This document shows, one piece after another, positions 1-5,436 of a stretch of 5,476 nucleotides of DNA. The notes beneath the pieces were generated by a model. The model saw only the letters and a list, made by a program, of their open reading frames with translations. It had not been told where the DNA came from and searched no databases. This DNA is from Anammoximicrobium sp032229885 (GTDB lineage: Bacteria > Planctomycetota > Planctomycetia > Pirellulales > Pirellulaceae), in NCBI GenBank assembly GCA_032229885.1, contig JAVYAJ010000319.1:1-5476 (forward strand). Direction: 5' to 3'. Numbering within the stretch: the first letter of the stretch is position 1; every line of letters begins with the position of its first letter. Made by a program: the position numbers and the translations under genes.

Positions 1-1
1 C

Positions 2-1024
2 GTGGACGTCGTGCGGATCCACAACGGTCGTCTGGCCTTCGATGTGTTGCCGACCCGCGGGATGGGGATCTGGAAAGCTTGGCTGGACGACGAGCCGATC
101 GGTTGGCAATCGCCGATTCCCGGCCCGGTGCACCCGAAATTCGTCCCACTGATGGAGCCCGGCGGCCTGGGTTGGCTGGATGGCTTCGACGAGCTGCTGG
201 TGCGATGCGGTCTGGACAGCAATGGTTCGCCCGAGTTCGACGCGCAGGGTCGGCTGTCCCGCCCATTGCACGGCCGGATCGCCAACCGGCCGGCGCAGCG
301 CGTCGAGATCGAAGTCGACGACGCGCAGGGCGAATTGGCGGTGATCGGCGTGGTCGAGGAAACACGGTTCCATTTTGGCAAATTGCGGCTGACCAGCCGA
401 ATCAGTACGCGGTTGGGCGAACGGCATCTGCGAATCCGCGACGAGATCGAGAACTGTGCGGCCAGCCCGACGACCGCGCAGATGCTGTACCACATCAACA
501 TCGGACAGCCGCTGTTGGATCCCGGCTCGCGCGTCGTCGTCGCTGCGCGGCGGATCGTGCCGCGCGATCCGCAGGGTGCCCAAGGCCTGGCGACGTGGGA
601 TGTCTACGCCGCGCCGCAAGCCGACTTTGCCGAAGAGGCGTTCTTCTTGGAACTGATTCCCAACGCCGACGGCTGGGCCAGCGCCCTGCTGAAAAACGCG
701 GCCGGAACGCGCGGCGCCAGCGTGCATTTCCATACGACCGAGCTGCCCTGTTTCACGCTGTGGAAGGATACGCGGGCCGAAGCCGACGGATATGTGACCG
801 GATTGGAGCCGGGTACGAACTTTCCGAATCCGCGGACGTTCGAGACGCAGCAGGGCCGCGTCGTCGCCCTGGAGCCCGGCCAGCGTGTCGCGCTGCAGTT
901 GGGATTGGAGATCCATCACGGCAGCGATCAGGTTCGCCAGGCCGAACAAACGCTCGTCGCGCTGCAGGCGGACGTGTCCCCGGAAATACACCCGCACCCC
1001 ACAGCGCCGTGGTGCAACGTTTAA
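2..1024 (+). CDS. DUF4432 aldose-1-epimerase-like protein, 5' partial
   Basis: The frame is open from the window edge to TAA at 1022-1024 and gives 340 residues. The GTG at position 2 is probably an internal valine, because family members usually carry some further N-terminal residues; the true start lies upstream. Visible hallmarks (numbered from position 2) are the strand NGRLAFDVLPTRGMGIW at 8-24, LHGRIAN at 89-95, LYHINIG at 162-168 and GLEPGTNFPNP at 267-277. From the galactose mutarotase fold, His164 and Glu269 are the likely active-site acid/base pair; this is by analogy, not alignment. The family is a cytoplasmic beta-sandwich sugar-binding fold thought to interconvert or bind aldoses; the substrate is unknown. 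No signal peptide can be judged because the N-terminus is missing. The last 20 residues look like a poorly conserved tail. The family assignment is confident, the exact reaction is not. Confidence 0.88.
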   Translation: MDVVRIHNGRLAFDVLPTRGMGIWKAWLDDEPIGWQSPIPGPVHPKFVPLMEPGGLGWLDGFDELLVRCGLDSNGSPEFDAQGRLSRPLHGRIANRPAQRVEIEVDDAQGELAVIGVVEETRFHFGKLRLTSRISTRLGERHLRIRDEIENCAASPTTAQMLYHINIGQPLLDPGSRVVVAARRIVPRDPQGAQGLATWDVYAAPQADFAEEAFFLELIPNADGWASALLKNAAGTRGASVHFHTTELPCFTLWKDTRAEADGYVTGLEPGTNFPNPRTFETQQGRVVALEPGQRVALQLGLEIHHGSDQVRQAEQTLVALQADVSPEIHPHPTAPWCNV

Positions 1025-1037
1025 ACCACCGGTTACG

Positions 1038-1067
1038 AACGTAGACGCGGCTTCCAGCCGCGTTCCC
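1038..1067. repeat. 30-bp palindromic intergenic repeat, copy 1
   Basis: This is base-for-base identical to 1112-1141. It begins AACGTAG and contains a perfect 8-bp stem, ACGCGGCT (1045-1052) pairing with AGCCGCGT (1056-1063) around a TCC loop. It starts 13 bases after the stop of the epimerase-like gene, so the transcribed hairpin could stabilise or terminate that mRNA, but no T-tract follows. The complementary strand reads as GWKPRLR, a string I recall from many spurious planctomycete protein predictions, which suggests a dispersed REP-like family. Confidence 0.85.
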
Positions 1068-1111
1068 CCTCCATACGACGCTCGGAAACGCAGACCCGTC
1101 GCGGACGTGGC

Positions 1112-1141
1112 AACGTAGACGCGGCTTCCAGCCGCGTTCCC
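1112..1141. repeat. 30-bp palindromic intergenic repeat, copy 2
   Basis: This is the second identical copy, in the same orientation, 74 bp after the first. Its stem is 1119-1126 with 1130-1137 around a TCC loop. The 44-bp spacer between copies is not repeated. Two tandem, same-orientation copies fit REP-like elements better than transposon ends, which would be inverted. Confidence 0.85.
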
Positions 1142-1277
1142 ACGCCGACGCCATTCACCCAGATCACACCCGACACCCTCGCCAAACCCGACGACCCGCG
1201 CCCTCGCATCCCATCGGCGCCGCCGGATCGCCATGTGCCGTCGACGCAACGGGGCGTCGCGGGTCGAATCCACCGCG

Positions 1278-1307
1278 TTGCACACCGCCCGCCCCGCCGC
1301 CTATACT
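1278..1307 (+). promoter_or_regulatory. Candidate sigma70 promoter for the amidohydrolase gene
   Basis: TTGCAC (1278-1283) and TATACT (1302-1307) are separated by 18 bp. The -10 matches the consensus at five of six positions; the -35 matches only in TTG. Transcription would begin near 1313, giving a leader of about 90 nt before the GTG at 1403. The position supports the 1403 start over any upstream start codon. Prediction from pattern only. Confidence 0.45.
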
Positions 1308-1308
1308 G

Positions 1309-1324
1309 CGCACGTCGCCGTGCG
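1309..1324. promoter_or_regulatory. Inverted repeat at the predicted transcription start
   Basis: CGCACG (1309-1314) and CGTGCG (1319-1324) form a perfect 6-bp inverted repeat around TCGC, directly downstream of the -10 candidate. It could be an operator half-site pair or a 5' stem-loop in the mRNA. Short GC-rich inverted repeats also arise by chance in DNA of this composition. Confidence 0.25.
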
Positions 1325-1388
1325 GCGCGTTTCGGCATTACATTTCCGCGTAGCCCGTCGTTGGCACGGTCCACGGTGCGGCACAACG

Positions 1389-1405
1389 TAGGGAGACCAC
1401 CCGTG
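1389..1405 (+). promoter_or_regulatory. Ribosome binding site and GTG start of the amidohydrolase
   Basis: TAGGGAG (1389-1395) lies seven bases before the GTG at 1403-1405. The reading frame stays open upstream to an ATG at 1235, but only the 1403 start has this purine-rich site and gives a protein beginning with a signal peptide. The upstream stretch also contains the promoter candidate, so it is very unlikely to be coding. Confidence 0.65.
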
Positions 1406-2779
1406 AAACGGCCTTTCGTTTTCTTTCTGGCGTTCGGCGTTGTGACTGGCTGGCTCGCACCGGGCTCGCCCGTTCGCGGCGACTGGACGGGACAGGTCCC
1501 AGGCGCGCCTGACGGCTGGCATGTGGACGCTCCGCGCGACGAGATCCGCCCCGAATTCGCCTACGAGCCGCAGGGCGGACCCGACGGCCAGGGCGCGTTG
1601 GTGATCCAGGCCGATGATCGCGAAGGGCTGGACGGCGGTTGGATCAAGACGTTTCCCGTCGTCGGCGGGCAATGCTATCGGTTCAGTGCGTTGCGTCGGA
1701 CCGAGCACGTCGCTGTCCCGCGCCGCAGCGCGGTTGCCAAGATCACCTGGCTCGACGCCAATCGCCGGCGCGTCGCCTATGACGATGTGGTCGCCACGGG
1801 CTATCTGCATGGCGCCAAACCGCGGGCCGAGGCCGAACACCCGACGGACAAGCCGCCGCGCGCCGACGGCTGGGTCGAGGTTTCGGACACGTACCGCGTT
1901 CCGACCGCGGCCTCCCAGGCGGTCGTCGAACTGCGCCTGTTGTGGGCTCCGGGCGGAAAGATCGCTTGGAGCGACGTGCGTTTGACGCCCGTCGAGGCCC
2001 TGCCCAGCCGCAAGGTCCGGTTGGCCGCCGTTCACTTTCGGCCCCGCGGCGGCAGGACTCCGATGGACAATTGTCAGCAGTTTGCTCCGCTGATCGCCGA
2101 GGCGGCTCGACAGCGCGCCGATCTCGTCGTCCTGGGCGAGACCCTGACGATCGTGGCCAACGGCGTGTCGATAGCCGAGGCCGCCGAACCGATTCCCGGC
2201 CCGTCGACCGAGTTCTTCGGCAAACTCGCCCGGCAGCACGGCTTGTACTTGGTTGTCGGCCTGGTCGAGCGGGCGGCTCCGTTGATCTACAACACGGCCG
2301 TGTTGATCGACCCCGAAGGCCGGATCGCGGGCACGTACCGCAAGGTCGTGCTGCCGCGCGACGAGATCTCGCAAGGCGTGGCGCCCGGGCACGAATATCC
2401 CGTGTTCACGACCCCCTGGGGACGGCTCGGAATGATGATCTGTTACGACGGCTTCTTTCCGGAAGTGGCTCGCGAGCTGACGAACCGGGGCGCCGAGGTG
2501 ATTGCCTGGCCCGTGTGGGGATGCAACCCCGATCTGGCTCTGGCGCGGGCCGTCGAGAACCACGTGTATGTCGTCAGCAGCACCTATACGGACGTGGCCA
2601 GCGACTGGATGCTGACGGCCATTTGGGATCGCGCGGGGCGCGTGCTGGCCTCGGCCAAAGACTGGGGCACGGTGATCGTATCCGAGGTGGATCTCGATCG
2701 ACGCGCGCTCTGGGGCAGTCTGGGCGACTTTCAAGCCGAACTCCCGCGCCATCGCCCCGTCGCGATCGGCGAACCGTAA
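1403..2779 (+). CDS. Exported carbon-nitrogen hydrolase (nitrilase superfamily) with N-terminal presumed beta-sandwich domain
   Basis: The 458-residue protein begins with a Sec-type signal peptide: MKRP, a hydrophobic core at about residues 5-20, and likely cleavage near VRG/D at 26-27. Residues about 27-195 form a first domain, rich in alternating aromatic and charged strands and ending IAWSDVRLTP, which resembles a carbohydrate-binding-type beta-sandwich; that is inference. The CN-hydrolase domain starts near 204 (KVRLAAVHF). Its triad is intact: Glu246 in VVLGETLT, Lys314 in TYRKVVLP and Cys347 in MMICYDGFFPEVA. The family hydrolyses non-peptide C-N bonds, usually amides; true nitrile hydrolysis is less likely. 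The substrate cannot be read. The C-terminus (GDFQAELPRHRP) looks complete. Most nitrilase-fold enzymes are cytoplasmic, so export to periplasm or outside is notable. The gene stands alone with its own promoter candidate. Confidence 0.92.
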   Translation: MKRPFVFFLAFGVVTGWLAPGSPVRGDWTGQVPGAPDGWHVDAPRDEIRPEFAYEPQGGPDGQGALVIQADDREGLDGGWIKTFPVVGGQCYRFSALRRTEHVAVPRRSAVAKITWLDANRRRVAYDDVVATGYLHGAKPRAEAEHPTDKPPRADGWVEVSDTYRVPTAASQAVVELRLLWAPGGKIAWSDVRLTPVEALPSRKVRLAAVHFRPRGGRTPMDNCQQFAPLIAEAARQRADLVVLGETLTIVANGVSIAEAAEPIPGPSTEFFGKLARQHGLYLVVGLVERAAPLIYNTAVLIDPEGRIAGTYRKVVLPRDEISQGVAPGHEYPVFTTPWGRLGMMICYDGFFPEVARELTNRGAEVIAWPVWGCNPDLALARAVENHVYVVSSTYTDVASDWMLTAIWDRAGRVLASAKDWGTVIVSEVDLDRRALWGSLGDFQAELPRHRPVAIGEP

Positions 2780-2822
2780 ACGGAAACACGTGGCGTTCCC
2801 TCGCGCGACACACACATGCGGC

Positions 2823-2843
2823 CACAACATCGTTGGTGTTGTG
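2823..2843 (+). terminator. Hairpin downstream of the amidohydrolase, possible terminator
   Basis: CACAACATC (2823-2831) pairs with GGTGTTGTG (2835-2843) around a three-base GTT loop, with eight Watson-Crick pairs and one G-T wobble. It begins 44 bases after the stop codon. There is no T-run after it, so if it terminates transcription it would be weak or Rho-assisted. The stem is less GC-rich than its surroundings, which makes chance pairing less likely. Confidence 0.35.
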
Positions 2844-2943
2844 TGATGTGGGCACGCGCGAGCCGGCGGCTGCGACTCGGGGAGGATCAAAGCGTTCTTC
2901 AGGGCGTTCTAAGAGAATCTGGTCTGTACACTACACTTTTGGG

Positions 2944-2972
2944 TTGCAGGCATTGGCCCGTGTTAAGATTAT
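2944..2972 (+). promoter_or_regulatory. Weak promoter candidate for the nucleotidyltransferase cassette
   Basis: TTGCAG (2944-2949) and GATTAT (2967-2972) are 17 bp apart, within the most AT-rich part of the window. An alternative -10, TAAGAT at 2964-2969, has an extended TG at 2961-2962. Both are poor matches. Some promoter is expected here because the cassette follows a hairpin and 261 bases without a gene. Confidence 0.22.
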
Positions 2973-2973
2973 T

Positions 2974-3003
2974 GAGGAAGACGATTTCCTCGTATTCCTC
3001 GTA
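2974..3003 (+). repeat. Tandem 9-bp repeat with inverted partner in the cassette leader
   Basis: TTCCTCGTA occurs twice in direct succession (2986-2994 and 2995-3003). GAGGAA at 2974-2979 is the exact reverse complement of the TTCCTC in either copy, so two alternative 6-bp hairpins are possible. TTCCT is also complementary to AGGAA (3028-3032) in the ribosome binding site of the first cassette gene. A regulatory role is only a suggestion. Confidence 0.5.
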
Positions 3004-3040
3004 ATTTGCCGCGATCCGCACTTGGTCAGGAAGGTTTACG

Positions 3041-3298
3041 ATGCCGGCCGACGAAACGAGCATTCGCGCGGCGCTGGCCGTTCGCGCCAAATACCTGCGA
3101 CGAATGCGCGAGAATCGGACACCCAGCGAGCGTCTCGCCCAGCTTGCCCGACTGCAGCGGGCCTCGTTCCGCGTGCTTTGCGCGTCGCCACACGGATATC
3201 AGCACTATGTCCGCAGGAACATGGCTTTGCGCCGTGCGGAGGTGATCGATGGAGTCTGGAGACCCGTTTCTCCTGTTCGACGCGCTCAGCAGCCATGA
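3041..3298 (+). CDS. Small basic protein paired with a nucleotidyltransferase
   Basis: This 85-residue protein starts at ATG 3041, with AGGAAGG (3028-3034) six bases upstream. I do not recognise a named domain. Residues about 6-47 look helical and charged (RAKYLRRMRENRTPSERLAQLARLQR), and the second half carries HGYQHYVRRNMALRRAEVIDGVWRPV (split here at 51-76 by description: HGYQHYVRRN then ALRRAEVIDG). Small proteins with this general pattern, a helical N-terminus then an RRN and WRPV-like end, are in my recollection found upstream of MNT-type nucleotidyltransferases. Its last 50 bases overlap the next gene in the +1 frame. No signal peptide or membrane segment is seen, so it is probably cytoplasmic. 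It may bind or restrain the enzyme, like an antitoxin or regulatory partner, but that is inference from arrangement only. Confidence 0.72.
   Translation: MPADETSIRAALAVRAKYLRRMRENRTPSERLAQLARLQRASFRVLCASPHGYQHYVRRNMALRRAEVIDGVWRPVSPVRRAQQP
3238..3247 (+). promoter_or_regulatory. Ten-base perfect Shine-Dalgarno inside the upstream gene
   Basis: GGAGGTGATC matches ten consecutive bases of the usual complement of the 16S rRNA 3' end (TAAGGAGGTGATCC). GGAGG ends six bases before ATG 3249. The site is embedded in codons for the upstream protein (around AEVID, residues 66-70). It fixes the start of the nucleotidyltransferase and points to strong independent or reinitiating translation. Confidence 0.8.
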
Positions 3299-3731
3299 AG
3301 TGCCGTTTGTCATCATTGGTGGCCACGCCGTCACTTTTCACGGATTCGTACGGGCCACGGAAGACACGGACATCGTCTTTTGGCGCACACCCGAAAGCGA
3401 GTTGTCCTTGTTGGCCGCCTTGGCTTCGGTGAACGCACAGTGGATCGGCAACGAGATCGACCCGGATACGGGAATCGAGCGAACCCACGGCGTGTCTTTG
3501 GCGTACATCCGCGGCAGCCGGCTGATGATGCTCGTCACCGACTTTGGGTTCTTGGATGTCTTCGACTATATCCCGGGGCATCTAGACCTGTCCGTCGAGC
3601 AGTTATTCGAGACCGCCATCGAACACGGAGGCTACCGCTACGCGGCTCTACGTTGGTTGCGGGCGATGAAGTTGGCCGCCAACCGTGCCAAAGATCAGAT
3701 GGACCTAGAAAACCTTCCCGAAGAACCATGA
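3249..3731 (+). CDS. Minimal nucleotidyltransferase (MNT / AbiEii-like)
   Basis: The 160-residue protein shows the polymerase-beta-type nucleotidyltransferase core: FVIIGGHAVTFHG (20-32) supplies the glycine motif Gly24-Gly25. TEDTDIVF (37-44) supplies the metal-binding pair Asp39 and Asp41, and FLDVFDYIPG (101-110) offers Asp103 as a likely third carboxylate. The C-terminal ALRWLRAMKLAANRAKDQMD region (133-152) matches the lysine/aspartate helix (xxKxxxxRxKDxxDLExL) common in this group. All key residues are present, so it is probably active, transferring an NMP group to a protein, RNA or small molecule; the target is unknown. It is cytoplasmic, with no signal. It overlaps the preceding small gene by 50 bases, so the two are co-translated. 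Known relatives include toxins of AbiE-type and MntA/HepT-type pairs, but no HepT or AbiEi partner is here, so a toxin role is unproven. Confidence 0.85.
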   Translation: MESGDPFLLFDALSSHEVPFVIIGGHAVTFHGFVRATEDTDIVFWRTPESELSLLAALASVNAQWIGNEIDPDTGIERTHGVSLAYIRGSRLMMLVTDFGFLDVFDYIPGHLDLSVEQLFETAIEHGGYRYAALRWLRAMKLAANRAKDQMDLENLPEEP

Positions 3732-3974
3732 GTGCATACGCCCGTGCGGCGTAGAGACCACATCCTGGCGGGCGTGCGGTTTCCAGACCACGCGAATGCC
3801 AAGCACGGGCGAGGGCGACTGTCTGAAAACCTCGATGGGGCGCGACACCATGAGCGTGCATTCACAATCCGCGGCAGACGCGTCACCCTCGCCTCCGGGG
3901 CGAACGTCATCGTCCCGCCCGCCCCGCCGCGGATCCGGCCAACGCCGATTTCGATTCGACGCAACGCACGATCC
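3732..3974. other. Non-coding stretch between convergent genes
   Basis: I see no supported gene in these 243 bases. Open frames exist on both strands but have no ribosome binding site and unnatural arginine- and proline-rich products. The stretch separates the 3' ends of the plus-strand nucleotidyltransferase cassette and the minus-strand aldolase-like gene. I found no strong terminator for the cassette; CGCC at about 3891 with GGCG shortly after is a short weak stem only. Confidence 0.5.
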
Positions 3975-4030
3975 TTCACCCTTCACCCTTGACCCTTCAC
4001 CCTTGACCCTTCACCCTTCAGCCTTCACCC
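3975..4030. repeat. Eight tandem heptamers (TTCACCC type) at the gene end
   Basis: There are exactly eight 7-bp units. Copies 1, 2, 4, 6 and 8 are TTCACCC, copies 3 and 5 are TTGACCC, and copy 7 (4017-4023) is TTCAGCC. On the minus strand the unit is GGGTGAA. The array lies between convergent genes and overlaps the last 13 bases of the minus-strand aldolase-like gene, whose stop TGA (4020-4018) is in the GGCTGAA unit. Because seven is not a multiple of three, successive TGA-bearing units put stops in all three frames. Length variation by slippage would be expected. Confidence 0.93.
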
Positions 4031-5139
4031 TCGGCAAACGAGCCGGGTTTCAGGTACGGCTTCAGCGCGGCGAATCGAAACTCGATCTCGGCGATGTCGT
4101 CGTCGCTCAGTGTCAGTTCCGAGAACAGCGGCAAGTCGGGAACGCTTCCGCCGGGTCCGTAGCGGCGCGAAACCATCGTCTGGAATACGCCTCGCTTCTT
4201 CCATAAATACAGGTGCGGACCGCGCAGCTCGCCGCCCGGGTGCGTGTGGCTGAGGTTCGTCATCAACAGGAATCTGCCGAAGGCGTCGCCGACCGCGGTG
4301 GGTTCCGCACCGCTTTGTTGCAGTTCCCAGATCCGCGTGAGCAGATCGGCATAGACCGCGCGTTCGGTGATCAAGCCTTCGGTGCCCAGATGCGATTCGT
4401 ACAGCCAGCCAAAGCCTCCGCGAGCGCTGAACACACGGCGAATCGGCGGGCGAGCCGCGACCAGGGCGCGGGTGCGGGCGATCACCTGTCCCGCTTCCTC
4501 TTTGACATATCCCAGATGCGGGAACTTGCTCGCCAGCTCGATCAGCAGTTGCACGGACGGAACGGGTCCTTTGTAGGCCACGCCGCCCGTGGTTTGCAGA
4601 ATGACGGGGCGGTTTGTCGCGCGGGCCAGGGCCTCCCAGTATTGCCGCAGATCGTCTTCGCTCGTGCCCGAATCGGGGGGGCGGGAAATGAACGCCGCGG
4701 GCGCCAGTTTCTCGGCATGCCGGGCGTAGACGAGCATGTCGGCCGTGTCCTTGCCCTGCACGCCCAGACAGAGAGCGGTTCGAAGACCGCGAGACGCAGC
4801 GGCCAGCACTTCCATGCCTTGTAGTTTTTCGTCGGCCGTCAACAGATCGACGCTGTCGCCGGATTGCGGCCAGATCATCCCCGGACAGCCGCACCAATCG
4901 ACAAAACGGGCCGCTTTGGCCAGCGCCGTGAAATCCACCGCGCCCGACGCCGTGAAGGGCGTCGAGAGAATCGGAAACGGCCCGCGAATCCTATGATCGT
5001 CGCCGTTCGGTTCCCGCTCGCCGCGCCGATCGTCGGCGATTCCGCGTCGGTCCAACAGACGGCCTGCGACGATGGCCGACGCGCCCGCCGCCGCGTATCC
5101 GAGCAACCGGCGTCTTGTGACCTGCGTGTGGTGTGGCAT
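4018..5139 (-). CDS. Tat-exported dihydrodipicolinate synthase / N-acetylneuraminate lyase family protein, divergent
   Basis: The start at 5139 gives 373 residues, preceded by AAGAGG six bases upstream. The N-terminus has a twin-arginine signal: TRRRLLG (8-14), then a hydrophobic stretch AAAGASAIVAG (16-26), predicting folded export. The mature part follows the class I aldolase (TIM-barrel) plan: GPFPILSTPFTASGAVDF (53-70), a LTADEK segment (100-105), GYVKEEAG (210-217) and LGTEGLITE (251-259). Lys213 is the expected Schiff-base lysine. However, the GTTGE motif is replaced by PQSGD (91-95), and the PxYY segment carrying the catalytic tyrosine is replaced by SRPPDSG (152-158). The usual YNxP is LQTTGG (181-186). 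It is therefore unlikely to make dihydrodipicolinate for lysine synthesis, and may act on another keto acid or be catalytically altered. It is convergent with the nucleotidyltransferase cassette. Its last codons (EGEG) lie within the heptamer array. Confidence 0.9.
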   Translation of the reverse strand: MPHHTQVTRRRLLGYAAAGASAIVAGRLLDRRGIADDRRGEREPNGDDHRIRGPFPILSTPFTASGAVDFTALAKAARFVDWCGCPGMIWPQSGDSVDLLTADEKLQGMEVLAAASRGLRTALCLGVQGKDTADMLVYARHAEKLAPAAFISRPPDSGTSEDDLRQYWEALARATNRPVILQTTGGVAYKGPVPSVQLLIELASKFPHLGYVKEEAGQVIARTRALVAARPPIRRVFSARGGFGWLYESHLGTEGLITERAVYADLLTRIWELQQSGAEPTAVGDAFGRFLLMTNLSHTHPGGELRGPHLYLWKKRGVFQTMVSRRYGPGGSVPDLPLFSELTLSDDDIAEIEFRFAALKPYLKPGSFAEGEG

Positions 5140-5145
5140 GGCATA

Positions 5146-5151
5146 CCTCTT
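5146..5151 (-). promoter_or_regulatory. Ribosome binding site of the Tat-exported aldolase-like gene
   Basis: On the minus strand AAGAGG (5151 to 5146) is followed by T and then, after six bases in all, the ATG at 5139. The frame stays open upstream towards 5373, but this start places the twin-arginine motif at residues 8-14 as expected. A second ATG (5144-5142) is out of frame and overlaps the spacer. Confidence 0.65.
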
Positions 5152-5196
5152 CTGGCTCGTCATGATGGCAAAGGACGTTTGAACCGCTATCGGGGC

Positions 5197-5224
5197 AATG
5201 TACGCGATTCCGAGCCCCTTGCAA
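5197..5224 (-). promoter_or_regulatory. Candidate promoter for the aldolase-like gene
   Basis: Reading the minus strand, TTGCAA (5224-5219) and TACATT (5202-5197) are 16 bp apart, each matching the sigma70 consensus at four of six positions. Transcription would start near 5190, giving a leader of about 50 nt. The location supports the 5139 start and makes the upstream open frame non-coding. Confidence 0.38.
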
Positions 5225-5243
5225 CCGGGCCGCCATTGGTCTC

Positions 5244-5279
5244 GCGCGTCGTAGCGCCCGTCCGCCGGGCGGAACGCGC
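5244..5279. repeat. Two-tier stem-loop upstream of the aldolase-like gene
   Basis: The outer stem is GCGCGT (5244-5249) with ACGCGC (5274-5279). The inner stem is GCCCG (5256-5260) with CGGGC (5266-5270) around TCCGC. It lies just upstream of the -35 candidate. The GTAGCGCCCGTCCGCC-like wording resembles short GC-rich planctomycete intergenic repeats as I remember them; no second copy is in this window. Confidence 0.4.
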
Positions 5280-5436
5280 AGCGACAGATAGTTGAAGTCT
5301 CGGTCCGTAGAATGCGCGTCACGCGGGCGTCTTGGACAGCGGTTTGCGCAGTACGCGTGTGGGTTACTAGCACAGGACCCCGTTAGGTGGAAGTGGCATT
5401 GGATGACTGTTGCGCAGCACAGACGACAGGAAGCGT

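Larger units (their letters stand above)
1025..1402. other. Intergenic region with repeats and leader of the next gene
   Basis: I see no credible gene in these 378 bases. The first third holds two identical 30-bp palindromic repeats 74 bp apart. The middle (about 1142-1240) is C-rich and featureless on the plus strand. A six-base-pair stem, CGACGC at 1242-1247 with GCGTCG at 1254-1259, sits just before the promoter candidate and could end upstream transcription, though no T-run follows. The last third carries the promoter, an inverted repeat and the ribosome binding site of the amidohydrolase gene. Confidence 0.6.

Noticed and set aside
79..1044. A 321-codon open frame in another plus-strand frame within the epimerase-like gene
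   Set aside because: It is arginine- and alanine-rich and motif-free, while the frame from position 2 carries DUF4432 hallmarks.
1038..1141. A CRISPR array made of the two 30-bp repeats
   Set aside because: There are only two copies, with one 44-bp spacer, a strong internal palindrome and no cas genes, so REP-like repeats fit better.
1235..1402. Upstream ATG extension of the amidohydrolase by 56 codons
   Set aside because: The extension is arginine-rich, covers the promoter candidate and would bury the signal peptide; GTG 1403 has a good ribosome binding site.
1301..2890. A 529-codon open frame on the minus strand opposite the amidohydrolase
   Set aside because: It is a long shadow frame caused by high GC. 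The plus strand has a signal peptide, a full catalytic triad and family motifs; the antisense product has no recognisable motif.
1942..3432. A 496-codon plus-strand open frame overlapping the amidohydrolase and the cassette
   Set aside because: The product is arginine- and glycine-rich without motifs, and it crosses two well-supported genes in other frames.
3728..3754. An eight-codon frame starting at ATGA on the nucleotidyltransferase stop
   Set aside because: It is too short and has no supporting feature; the ATGA is probably chance.
3773..3794. A decayed third copy of the 30-bp repeat around TTTCCAGACC
   Set aside because: It shares only the TTCCAG centre and partial flanks, and the stem is broken, so similarity could be chance.
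3732..3992. An 86-codon plus-strand open frame after the nucleotidyltransferase
   Set aside because: It has no ribosome binding site, is arginine- and proline-rich, and ends in the heptamer array.
4025..4897. A 290-codon minus-strand frame inside the aldolase-like gene
   Set aside because: It is an overlapping shadow of the DHDPS-family gene, with an arginine-rich product and no family motif.
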